Assembly: GCA_022841915.1 (NCBI GenBank)
Contig: JALHQN010000019.1
Span: forward strand, 1-64,000
DNA length: 64,000 bases
Origin: Burkholderiales bacterium
GTDB taxonomy: Bacteria > Pseudomonadota > Gammaproteobacteria > Burkholderiales > WYBJ01
Direction of reading: 5' to 3'
Under the pieces are notes generated by a model. The model was not told the DNA's origin. It did not search any database and saw only the letters and a program-made list of their open reading frames with translations. The translations under genes were made by a program, and so were the position numbers. This document shows positions 23,310 to 31,189 of the stretch, in pieces (positions within the stretch are counted from its first letter, which is position 1; every line of letters begins with the position of its first letter).

Positions 23310-25387
23310 TGAATGACTTTCAGATAGATGCCCGGAGATGGCGCTTCCTCGATAACCCGGCTCGGTACATCGAGGGAAAAAAATCCGACCTTAAGGTCGA
23401 GCCACTCGCGAGGCAGTTCAAGACAGCCAAGGAGATCCTCCGTCGCTTCTCGGATGGACGTGGTGTTTTGCTGGCCGACGATGTTGGGCTCGGGAAGACG
23501 ACCGTCGGTGTGCTCGTCGCGTGGGTCGTCGCCTGCCAGGATAAGCGCGTGCGCATCTACGCGCCCAACGACGTCCTGCGTCGGCGCTGGGCCGAGGAGC
23601 TCGAGCGCCATGTGCCGCTGCTCGAGCGGCTCGGCGCAAGATGCGACCGCATCAAGCAAGGCGACGTTGGCAAATTGAACGCCGGGCGTATCCAGGTGGC
23701 GACTCATCACACCCTCGTCAAAAGCCACGGCAACAACGAGCAACGGACCTCGTGCCACCTCATGATCATCGACGAGGCGCACCGTGCGAAAGGAGACGGG
23801 AGTGCGTTCAACGATGCGCTCCGAACCCTCGGCGAACGCGCGAAGCGTAAGCTAATCCTCACCGCGACGCCGTTCAGTATCAGGCTCGCCGAGCTGGAGC
23901 AATTGCTTCGGTTCGTCGGTGCAACTGAACTCGAGGCGGTGGGTCGATACGCAAACGAATTGAGGCGGCTCTATAGCCTTGGAGACGGCCACGACATTTC
24001 CGCCGAATCGAAGCGCCTTGTGGGGGCGGCGAAGGCAGCAATCGAAGAGTTGCGCCCCTACCTCATTCGTCACGGGATCGATGAACTGTCCGCGGTGGAG
24101 AGGAGGCATTTTGGAGCCATCGGTTCCGATCCTTGGGAGATCGCAACAGAGCCGGCATCGCATGACGAAATTCGGCTGCTGCTGCGGATGGATCGACTGC
24201 TCCAACTCGTACCTGAGCGAAAGGGGGAACGCCGCAACGATCCTCGCTTCCACATTGGCTGGCGGCATGTGGGTACTGAGCTTGATCGGGCCGCGAAGCG
24301 GTCTGCCGTCGGAGCGGATCGGGCAGCGTTGCGTCACATCGCGGCAGCGAAGAAGGCGCTCGGCGCTCGAAGCGGCAAGGTTCACCCGAAGATCGCGGCT
24401 GTCAGCGCCGCTATTCGCCCGCTGCTCGATGCTGGCGAAAAGGTCCTTGTGTTCTGTCATCACAGGGCGACCGCCGGCGAACTGCTCAGCGCCCTCGAGC
24501 GCTCGCTGAAAGTACCCAGCGCGCTGCGTTCCGGGACTCAAGAGAAGGCGTGGCGAGAAGCCTGGTGGTCCGCGCTACCCGATGCCTCGATTCAGCCGGA
24601 TGAGCCGCTTCTCGAGCCGATCATCAATTGGCTCTGCTCGCCTGGGATTCGATGGCAGATCGGTAGCTGGCTGGAACAACCATCCGCCTGCGCGAAGGCT
24701 CTGGCTGACCAGTTCAAGAGGACAAGGCCGCGTAATGCGGGCACGCGCGTTCCGACGATCCTCGAAGCGGCAAGAGCGCTCGTGGGCGTGCTTCTCGATG
24801 CGCAGTCGACATCGACACGCGCGCTCCTGAGGAATATCGCGAAGGGGACGCGGACGTTCGGCGGCACGAGTTCTCACTTCCCTGGACGACTCGACGAAGG
24901 CTTTCGGGTCATGGGCTCCTGGAGCCATGACGGAAATGGCGATCCGCCCAAGACGCTCTACACGGGCAAGCCTGACATTGTGCTCGCAGTTTTCAACAGT
25001 CCGTTCGGACCTGATGTGCTGGTGACCACCGACCACCTGAGTGAGGGTGTCGATCTGCACCGGTGCTGCCGTTACCTCATCCACTACGAGCTTGACCCCA
25101 GCCCCGTCCGAACGCTGCAAAGAAACGGCCGTGTGCGCCGCGTCGGATCGTGGGCGGCGCTCACCGAGCGGCCGATCTGCTACGCGTATCCGACATTCGC
25201 CGGTACCCGAGACGAGAAAGCTGTCCTCATCATGAGGCAGCGCATCAACGCCTTCGGGCTGCTCCTCGGTGGTGTGCCGTCTTTCGACGACGACCCGACC
25301 GACAGCAATGAGAGCTTCGCAGAAGCCGTACTTCGCGATGCTGGCAAGACGCTCAAGTCGCTTAACATGGCATTAGGGTGTGCCTGA
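23306..25387 (+). CDS. SF2 helicase/translocase, third gene of the operon
   Basis: A 693-residue protein whose ATG overlaps the preceding stop (ATGA). Motif I is LLADDVGLGKTTVG (about 55-68), motif II MIIDEAH (153-159) and motif III ILTATPF (184-190). The second RecA domain includes KVLVFCHHRATAGELLSAL, VLVTTDHLSEGVDLHRC and motif VI LQRNGRVRRVGSW. The DDVGLGKT form is that of SNF2/RapA-like translocases. An insert of roughly 200 residues separates the RecA domains. It probably moves on DNA and loads or drives the HKN phosphodiesterase. The operon ends here. Confidence 0.88.
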   Translation: MMNDFQIDARRWRFLDNPARYIEGKKSDLKVEPLARQFKTAKEILRRFSDGRGVLLADDVGLGKTTVGVLVAWVVACQDKRVRIYAPNDVLRRRWAEELERHVPLLERLGARCDRIKQGDVGKLNAGRIQVATHHTLVKSHGNNEQRTSCHLMIIDEAHRAKGDGSAFNDALRTLGERAKRKLILTATPFSIRLAELEQLLRFVGATELEAVGRYANELRRLYSLGDGHDISAESKRLVGAAKAAIEELRPYLIRHGIDELSAVERRHFGAIGSDPWEIATEPASHDEIRLLLRMDRLLQLVPERKGERRNDPRFHIGWRHVGTELDRAAKRSAVGADRAALRHIAAAKKALGARSGKVHPKIAAVSAAIRPLLDAGEKVLVFCHHRATAGELLSALERSLKVPSALRSGTQEKAWREAWWSALPDASIQPDEPLLEPIINWLCSPGIRWQIGSWLEQPSACAKALADQFKRTRPRNAGTRVPTILEAARALVGVLLDAQSTSTRALLRNIAKGTRTFGGTSSHFPGRLDEGFRVMGSWSHDGNGDPPKTLYTGKPDIVLAVFNSPFGPDVLVTTDHLSEGVDLHRCCRYLIHYELDPSPVRTLQRNGRVRRVGSWAALTERPICYAYPTFAGTRDEKAVLIMRQRINAFGLLLGGVPSFDDDPTDSNESFAEAVLRDAGKTLKSLNMALGCA

Positions 25388-25933
25388 ACGGCTATCCCGA
25401 GTCCGTACATGTCTTACAAGGGTAGGCTCATCTATCGGTGCGACAAAGTCGGCATGGCAATGCATGCTTTAGAACGACACTGTCGTGCGCGGTTCGTCAT
25501 CGGAGTGCGATGTTGCTCGCGAGGAGTTCATCGAAACTGGTTGCGACGGGGCAGCCGTTTCGCATTGGTTTGGTCAGAGCATCCTCGTTCGACGCCATGG
25601 CATTGCCGGACAACGGGCGCGTCATGATCTCAGAAACAATTCAGAGTTCTTCGAACGAGAGCGCCGTTTCCGTTCGGATTGCCAGTCTTGGCGTTGACAG
25701 CTGGCTGGGGAAATGATCGGTGTTTGATCGAGCCGTCAGACGCATGAAGCATCCTATATGATCAGAACTCACTGCATTTTCCAGCCGATGTCGTCGCTGC
25801 GATCGTACGACAGCACGTGCACAGTTTGGCGAACGGAGCACCGCCGTGTCTTGCACAGTCGGGCTAGTACTGGCGGATTGGAATGCATGCGCCGAATTGA
25901 ATGCATTTGGCAATACAACGAAGGACGATTCGC
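25388..25933. other. Intergenic region before the restriction operon
   Basis: No supported gene. A short frame (LVATGQPFRIGLVRASSFDA, 25540-25620) has a faint M48-peptidase-like look but no HExxH motif. The AT-rich sequence at 25740-25790 may hold the promoter for the 14-kb operon. Confidence 0.4.
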
Positions 25934-27430
25934 TTGACCGAGCAACGTATTTCTCTCGCTCAGCTTGAAAGCCACCTCTGGGAATCCGCCAACATCCTGC
26001 GCGGCCCGGTGGATGCGGCTGACTTCAAGACCTACATCTTCCCGTTGCTGTTCTTCAAGCGTATCTGTGATGTCTGGGACGAGGAGTACCAAGAGATCGT
26101 CGACGAGACCGGCGACGAGCAACTGGCTTGGTTTCCGGAGTCGCATCGCTTCCAGATTCCAGAAGACTGTCACTGGAAAGACGTTCGCACCAAGGCCGGC
26201 AATGTCGGTACGGCCCTTCAGCGTGCGATGCGGGAGATTGAGAAAGCCAACCCCGACACCCTGTACGGCGTGTTCGGCGATGCTCAGTGGTCGAACAAGG
26301 ATCGGCTGTCTGATGCCTTGCTCAAGGACCTGATCGAACACTTCTCTAAACTGCCGTTCGGCAACAAGAACGTCAACTCGGATCTGCTTGGCGACGCCTA
26401 CGAATACTTGATCAAGAAGTTCGCCGACGCCACCAACAAGAAGGCCGGGGAGTTCTACACCCCGCGTAGCGTCGTGCGGCTGATGATCGACATGCTCGAT
26501 CCCAAAGAAGCCGAGACCATCTACGACCCGGCCTGCGGTACCGGCGGCATGTTGCTGGCCGCCGTGCAGCACGTGAAGGAACAGCATGGCGACGTGAAGC
26601 GGCTGTGGGGCAAGCTGTACGGACAAGAGAAGAACCTCACCACTTCATCCATCGCGCGGATGAACCTGTTCCTTCACGGCATCGAAGACTTTCAGGTGGT
26701 GCGCGGCGACACCCTGCGTAACCCAGCCTTCTTCGAGGTCGACCGACTGGCCACATTCGACTGCGTGATCGCCAACCCCCCGTTCTCGCTGGAAAAATGG
26801 GGCGAGGACCTGTGGCTAAACGATCCATTCGGCCGCAACTTTGCCGGCCTGCCGCCCTCATCCAGCGGTGACTTCGCCTGGGTGCAGCACATGGTCAAAT
26901 CCATGGCCGACGTCAGCGGCCGGATGGCCGTGGTGCTGCCCCAGGGCGCCTTGTTCCGAAAAGGTGTGGAAGGCAACATCCGTCAAAAGCTATTAGAAAT
27001 GGATCTGGTCGAGGCCGTGATCGGGTTGGCGCCCAACCTTTTCTACGGCACCGGCCTGGCCGCATGCATCCTGGTCCTGCGCAAGCGCAAGCCGGCCAAA
27101 CACAAGAAGCAGGTGCTGATCGCCGATGCTTCGCGCCTGTTCCGCCGCGGACGCGCGCAGAACTATCTGGAGCCCGAGCACGCCGCCGAGATCCTCGGCT
27201 GGTATCGCGGCTTTGCCGATGTACAGGACACGGCCCGGGTGGTCAGCCGCGACGATATCAAGGCCGAGGACTGGACGCTGAACATTTCGCGCTATGTCCT
27301 GCCGCCGCTGCAGGAAGACATCCTGCCGCTGCCTGTTGCCATCGCGGCATTCAAGGAGGCGCTGACCCGCTGCCGCGAGGCTGAAGAGCGGCTCACGCAG
27401 GTCATGAACGAAGGTGGGTGGTTGAGATGA
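25934..27430 (+). CDS. hsdM: Type I restriction-modification methyltransferase subunit, copy 1
   Basis: The TTG start at 25934 (LTEQRISLAQLESHLWES) is favoured by AAGGA at 21-25 of the same line, 8 nt upstream; ATG 25901 is in frame but lacks such a site. The protein has 498 residues. It has an N-terminal HsdM helical domain (FPLLFFKRICDVWDEEY), SAM motif I YDPACGTGGM (about residue 196) and catalytic motif IV IANPPF (about 279), as in N6-adenine methylases. A second, clearly paralogous HsdM lies two genes downstream, but only one HsdS exists in the operon. The stop overlaps the next ATG by 4 bp. Confidence 0.93.
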   Translation: MTEQRISLAQLESHLWESANILRGPVDAADFKTYIFPLLFFKRICDVWDEEYQEIVDETGDEQLAWFPESHRFQIPEDCHWKDVRTKAGNVGTALQRAMREIEKANPDTLYGVFGDAQWSNKDRLSDALLKDLIEHFSKLPFGNKNVNSDLLGDAYEYLIKKFADATNKKAGEFYTPRSVVRLMIDMLDPKEAETIYDPACGTGGMLLAAVQHVKEQHGDVKRLWGKLYGQEKNLTTSSIARMNLFLHGIEDFQVVRGDTLRNPAFFEVDRLATFDCVIANPPFSLEKWGEDLWLNDPFGRNFAGLPPSSSGDFAWVQHMVKSMADVSGRMAVVLPQGALFRKGVEGNIRQKLLEMDLVEAVIGLAPNLFYGTGLAACILVLRKRKPAKHKKQVLIADASRLFRRGRAQNYLEPEHAAEILGWYRGFADVQDTARVVSRDDIKAEDWTLNISRYVLPPLQEDILPLPVAIAAFKEALTRCREAEERLTQVMNEGGWLR

Positions 27431-27780
27431 GGAAACAGGTATCGCGCCTCACGCCCGACGTGATCAGTGCCATCGTCGAGCGCTACGAGACCGATCGGCT
27501 CGTTCTTTCAACCCCCTATGCCGATGGAAGCACGGAGCACTTGAAGGTAAGGCTGCAGGACGGGTTGATCAATCAAATGGAGAACGGCGACGCCATGGCA
27601 GCGCGCTACGCGATCTGGGCCAATACCGTGCGCGACAACATCATTGCCGGCATGAACGCCCTCAAGGCCGGCGAGCCGACCGAAGGCTACCGACACCTGA
27701 TTCGCGCGGCCAACAGCTTATCTGCTTTCTCGGACGCGCAAGCCTATCTGGACCCCCTCAACATTGGGAAGCGCTCATGA
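27427..27780 (+). CDS. Unknown 117-residue protein between two hsdM genes
   Basis: The protein starts MRKQVSRLTPDVISAIVERY. It is joined to both neighbours by ATGA overlaps, so it is certainly co-translated. The sequence is helical and polar (DGLINQMENGDAMAARY, DNIIAGMNALKAGEPTEGY), without nucleotide-binding, DNA-binding or toxin motifs that I recognise. Its length and coupling suggest a small regulator or stabiliser of a methyltransferase complex, or an anti-restriction/immunity factor. Confidence 0.8.
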   Translation: MRKQVSRLTPDVISAIVERYETDRLVLSTPYADGSTEHLKVRLQDGLINQMENGDAMAARYAIWANTVRDNIIAGMNALKAGEPTEGYRHLIRAANSLSAFSDAQAYLDPLNIGKRS

Positions 27781-29288
27781 GCCGCATCACCCAACAAGAA
27801 CTCGAGAGCTACCTCTGGGGCGCCGCCGTGCTGCTTCGCGGCTTGATCGACGCGGGCGACTACAAGCAGTTCATCTTTCCGCTGCTGTTCTACAAGCGCG
27901 TCTCGGATGTCTGGGACGAGGAGTACCAAGCGGCGCTGGTCAACTCAGGCGGCGACCTCTCCTACGCGCAGTTCGCCGAGAACCACCGCTTCCAGATCCC
28001 CGAGGGCGCGCACTGGAATGACGTGCGCCAGACCCCGAAGAACGTCGGCGCGGCCATACAGAAGGCCATGCGCGCCATCGAGACTGCCAACCCGGATCTG
28101 CTCGACGGCATTTTCGGCGACGCCCCCTGGACCAACCGCGAGCGCCTGCCGGACGAAACGCTGAAGAACCTGATCGAGCACTTCTCGACCCAAACGCTCT
28201 CTGTGGCCAACGTACCCGAGGACGAGCTGGGCAACGCCTACGAGTACCTGATCAAGAAATTCGCCGACGACTCCGGCCACACGGCAGCCGAGTTCTATAC
28301 CAACCGCACCGTCGTCCACCTGATGACGCAGCTTCTGGCGCCGCAGGCCGGTGAGTCGATCTACGACCCCACCTGCGGCACCGGCGGTATGCTGATCTCG
28401 GCGTTGGACGAGGTGAAGCGCACGGGCGGCGAGTACCGCACGCTCAAGCTGTTCGGGCAGGAGCGCAACCTCATCACCTCGTCCATCGCGCGCATGAACC
28501 TGTTCCTGCACGGTGTGGAGGACTTCGAGATCATCCGCGGCGATACCCTGGCCGACCCCAAGCACATCGCGGGCGACCGTCTGCGCCAGTTCGACGTGAT
28601 CCTGGCCAACCCGCCGTACTCCATCAAGCAGTGGAACCGCGAGGCCTGGAGCAGTGACAAGTGGGGGCGCAATTCGCTGGGCACTCCGCCGCAGGGCCGC
28701 GCCGACTATGCGTTCCAGCAGCACATCCTGACCAGCCTCACCGCCAAGGGACGCTGCGCCGTGCTCTGGCCGCATGGCGTGCTGTTCCGCAACGAGGAAC
28801 AGGCCATGCGCGCCAAGATGGTCGAGCAAGACTGGGTGGAGGCCGTCATCGGCCTGGGGCCCAACCTTTTCTACAACTCCCCGATGGAGTCGTGCATCGT
28901 CATCTGCAACCGTAAGAAGACGGCTGCACGCAAGGGCAAGGTGATCTTCATCGACGCGGTAAACGAGGTCACCCGCGAGCGGGCACGGAGCTTCCTCACA
29001 CCCGCGCACCAGCAGCGCATCTTGGCCGCCTACAAGACGTTTGCGAATGTGCCCGGTTTCGCCAAGGTCGCGACGCTGGCCGAAATTGGCGCCAATGCAG
29101 CGAATCTGTCGCTCCCGCTGTACGTGAAGCGCATCGCTGCAGCCGTCGCAATCGACAGCAATGGCGATGCGGTATCGCTGCGTTCTGCATGGGATCAATG
29201 GCAAACCGATGGCCGCGCGTTCTGGCACCAGATGGACACGTTGGTGGAAACGCTGGATGGGCTTTCCATGGCCGAGAATAAGCAATGA
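27777..29288 (+). CDS. hsdM: Type I restriction-modification methyltransferase subunit, copy 2
   Basis: A 503-residue protein starting MSRITQQELESYLWGAAVLL. It shares the HsdM layout of copy 1 (FPLLFYKRVSDVWDEEYQ), SAM motif I YDPTCGTGGM (about residue 195) and motif IV LANPPY (about 276), so both copies look catalytically competent. It differs widely outside the motifs, so this is an old duplication or two lineages brought together. It is coupled by ATGA to the unknown small gene before and the OLD ATPase after. Which copy partners the single HsdS is not evident from sequence. Confidence 0.93.
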   Translation: MSRITQQELESYLWGAAVLLRGLIDAGDYKQFIFPLLFYKRVSDVWDEEYQAALVNSGGDLSYAQFAENHRFQIPEGAHWNDVRQTPKNVGAAIQKAMRAIETANPDLLDGIFGDAPWTNRERLPDETLKNLIEHFSTQTLSVANVPEDELGNAYEYLIKKFADDSGHTAAEFYTNRTVVHLMTQLLAPQAGESIYDPTCGTGGMLISALDEVKRTGGEYRTLKLFGQERNLITSSIARMNLFLHGVEDFEIIRGDTLADPKHIAGDRLRQFDVILANPPYSIKQWNREAWSSDKWGRNSLGTPPQGRADYAFQQHILTSLTAKGRCAVLWPHGVLFRNEEQAMRAKMVEQDWVEAVIGLGPNLFYNSPMESCIVICNRKKTAARKGKVIFIDAVNEVTRERARSFLTPAHQQRILAAYKTFANVPGFAKVATLAEIGANAANLSLPLYVKRIAAAVAIDSNGDAVSLRSAWDQWQTDGRAFWHQMDTLVETLDGLSMAENKQ

Positions 29289-31189
29289 AGCTACAAGCGA
29301 TTCGGCTATCGAGCTTTCAGTCTTTCGGTGCGGTGCCGATCGAAGTCGCGCTTGAGGACATCATCTACCTCATCGGGCCCAATGGATCCGGAAAAACAAC
29401 AGTGCTTCAAGCCTTGTGTAGGCTCTTTGCCTTCGATCCTTCGTTACGCCGAATCCTGCGCTCGGACTTTCATGTCCCATTTAATGAGGTAGCCCCGCCG
29501 GCTGAGCGTCAGCTATGGATCGAAGCCGACTTTTTGTTTCCGGAACTTGACGACGTCGAAGACAACAGCACGGTAGCACCCCATTTCGGCCACATGCGCC
29601 TTGACGAAGTCGATGGCACCCCGCGCGTGCGTTTCCGCCTCGCCGCCACCATGGGCTTGGATGGTGACATCGAGGAAAGTTTGGTCTATGTGCTGGACAT
29701 CAATGCTGATGGCTCGCCATTGACCACAGCTAAAGTCCCCCGATCTGAACGTAACCATATCCACGTCCACTATCTGCCCGCACGCCGTGATCCTGCTGAT
29801 CACATTGCCTACGGGGCCAATGCACTGCTGGGGCGCATGCTGCGTGCGGTGAACTGGGATGCAGAGCGAACTGTCATCAAGGGTCTGACCGATAGAATAA
29901 GCGACAGCCTGGCGGCAAATCCGTCAATCAATGCGTTCAGCACACGTTTGAAAACAGCATGGAGCGCTTTGCACAAGGGCAGCTTCTTTGCCGACCCAAA
30001 GCTCACTTTTGTAGCGTCCGAGATCGAGTCTTTGTTGCGCCACATGTCGGTGTCTTTCACACCAGGCCATGACGAGCAGCTGGTCGATTTCTCGCGACTG
30101 AGCGACGGCCAGAAGTCAATGCTTTATCTGTCGCTTGTGCTGTCCTCGCAGGCCATCGGCCGCGCTGTTCTGGCTGAAGAAGACAAGTCCCTCGATGCAG
30201 ACAAATTGCGTCCGCCCGTGTTTACGGTGATAGCGGTCGAAGAGCCAGAAAACAGCCTATCGCCACACTACCTTGGGCGGATCGTCAGTGCCCTCAACGG
30301 CATGACGGGCGACGGCGACGCACAAGCACTGATTGCTACCCACGCGCCGTCGATGCTGCGGCGCGTTGCCCCGGAACGGATCCGCTATCTGCGGCTGACC
30401 CAGGAGCGAACATCGCGCGTCACGCTTATCCACCTACCAGACGCGACTGATGAAGCGCACAAATTCGTTAGAGAAGCCGTACAGGCCTTTCCGGAAGTGT
30501 ATTTCTCGCGCCTTGTGGTTCTCGGCGAAGGGGACAGCGAGGAAATCGTGTTGCCACGTCTTCTTCAAGCGAAAGGAGCGCCGGTTGACGAGTCAGCGGT
30601 CACGATAGCGCCCTTGGGCGGTCGCCATGTCAATCATATTTGGCGCTTATTGTCTGCCCTACAGATTCCGTATCTAACACTTCTTGATCTGGATGTCGGA
30701 CGGTACCAAGGCGGATGGGGACGAATCAAGTACGTCAACGACCAGTTAGCTGCCTATGAGCCGAGTAAGGTTCTACCTGAAGATCATGGCATTCCTAGTT
30801 GGAACAATGCAACTCAGAAAGTACGTGCCTTTGGGCACTACAACAGTCTTCTTGAGGAGCGCGATGTGTATTTCTCGTCCCCTATGGATCTGGATTTTTC
30901 TATGCTTCTCGCCTTTCCGAATGCCTATGGCGTATTAGAGGAAGATGCCGACGAGTCGACGACCAAGGCCGTCCTTGGCAAAAGCCATCACGACGCTGGC
31001 CAATACACCGAAGACGAACAGCAACTGTTCAGCACTTACCACCGTAGCTTCAAGCTGAGCAGCAAGCCGGCTGCCCACATTGAGGCTCTCGCCAAACTTA
31101 GCGACGCAGATCTGATCGCTAACATGCCCGAAACACTCGCCCGGTTGGCGGATGCCGTCATCGCCAAGCTCGCGGAGTTGCCGGAGTGA
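29285..31189 (+). CDS. OLD-family ATPase with TOPRIM nuclease domain (GajA-like)
   Basis: A 634-residue protein. Walker A IGPNGSGKT lies at about 30-38. An ABC-type signature LSDGQKSMLYLSL (about 271) and Walker B IAVEEPENSLSP (about 317) follow. The TOPRIM domain has VVLGEGDSEE (about 413-420) and LTLLDLDVG (about 460), giving the E and DxD metal residues. This is the structure of OLD nucleases and of GajA, the DNA-nicking subunit of Gabija anti-phage defence. The next gene is a UvrD-like helicase, the GajB position. It overlaps both neighbours by 4 bp, which is unusual because Gabija normally stands alone. Confidence 0.88.
   Translation: MKLQAIRLSSFQSFGAVPIEVALEDIIYLIGPNGSGKTTVLQALCRLFAFDPSLRRILRSDFHVPFNEVAPPAERQLWIEADFLFPELDDVEDNSTVAPHFGHMRLDEVDGTPRVRFRLAATMGLDGDIEESLVYVLDINADGSPLTTAKVPRSERNHIHVHYLPARRDPADHIAYGANALLGRMLRAVNWDAERTVIKGLTDRISDSLAANPSINAFSTRLKTAWSALHKGSFFADPKLTFVASEIESLLRHMSVSFTPGHDEQLVDFSRLSDGQKSMLYLSLVLSSQAIGRAVLAEEDKSLDADKLRPPVFTVIAVEEPENSLSPHYLGRIVSALNGMTGDGDAQALIATHAPSMLRRVAPERIRYLRLTQERTSRVTLIHLPDATDEAHKFVREAVQAFPEVYFSRLVVLGEGDSEEIVLPRLLQAKGAPVDESAVTIAPLGGRHVNHIWRLLSALQIPYLTLLDLDVGRYQGGWGRIKYVNDQLAAYEPSKVLPEDHGIPSWNNATQKVRAFGHYNSLLEERDVYFSSPMDLDFSMLLAFPNAYGVLEEDADESTTKAVLGKSHHDAGQYTEDEQQLFSTYHRSFKLSSKPAAHIEALAKLSDADLIANMPETLARLADAVIAKLAELPE

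Noticed and set aside
25540-25720. M48 peptidase-like remnant (PFRIGLVRASSFDAMALPDN)
   Set aside because: Only a short stretch resembles the family and there is no HExxH; too weak to call.
27945-29285. A 446-codon minus-strand frame across hsdM copy 2
   Set aside because: The plus strand encodes a full methylase with motifs; the minus frame is a compositional shadow.
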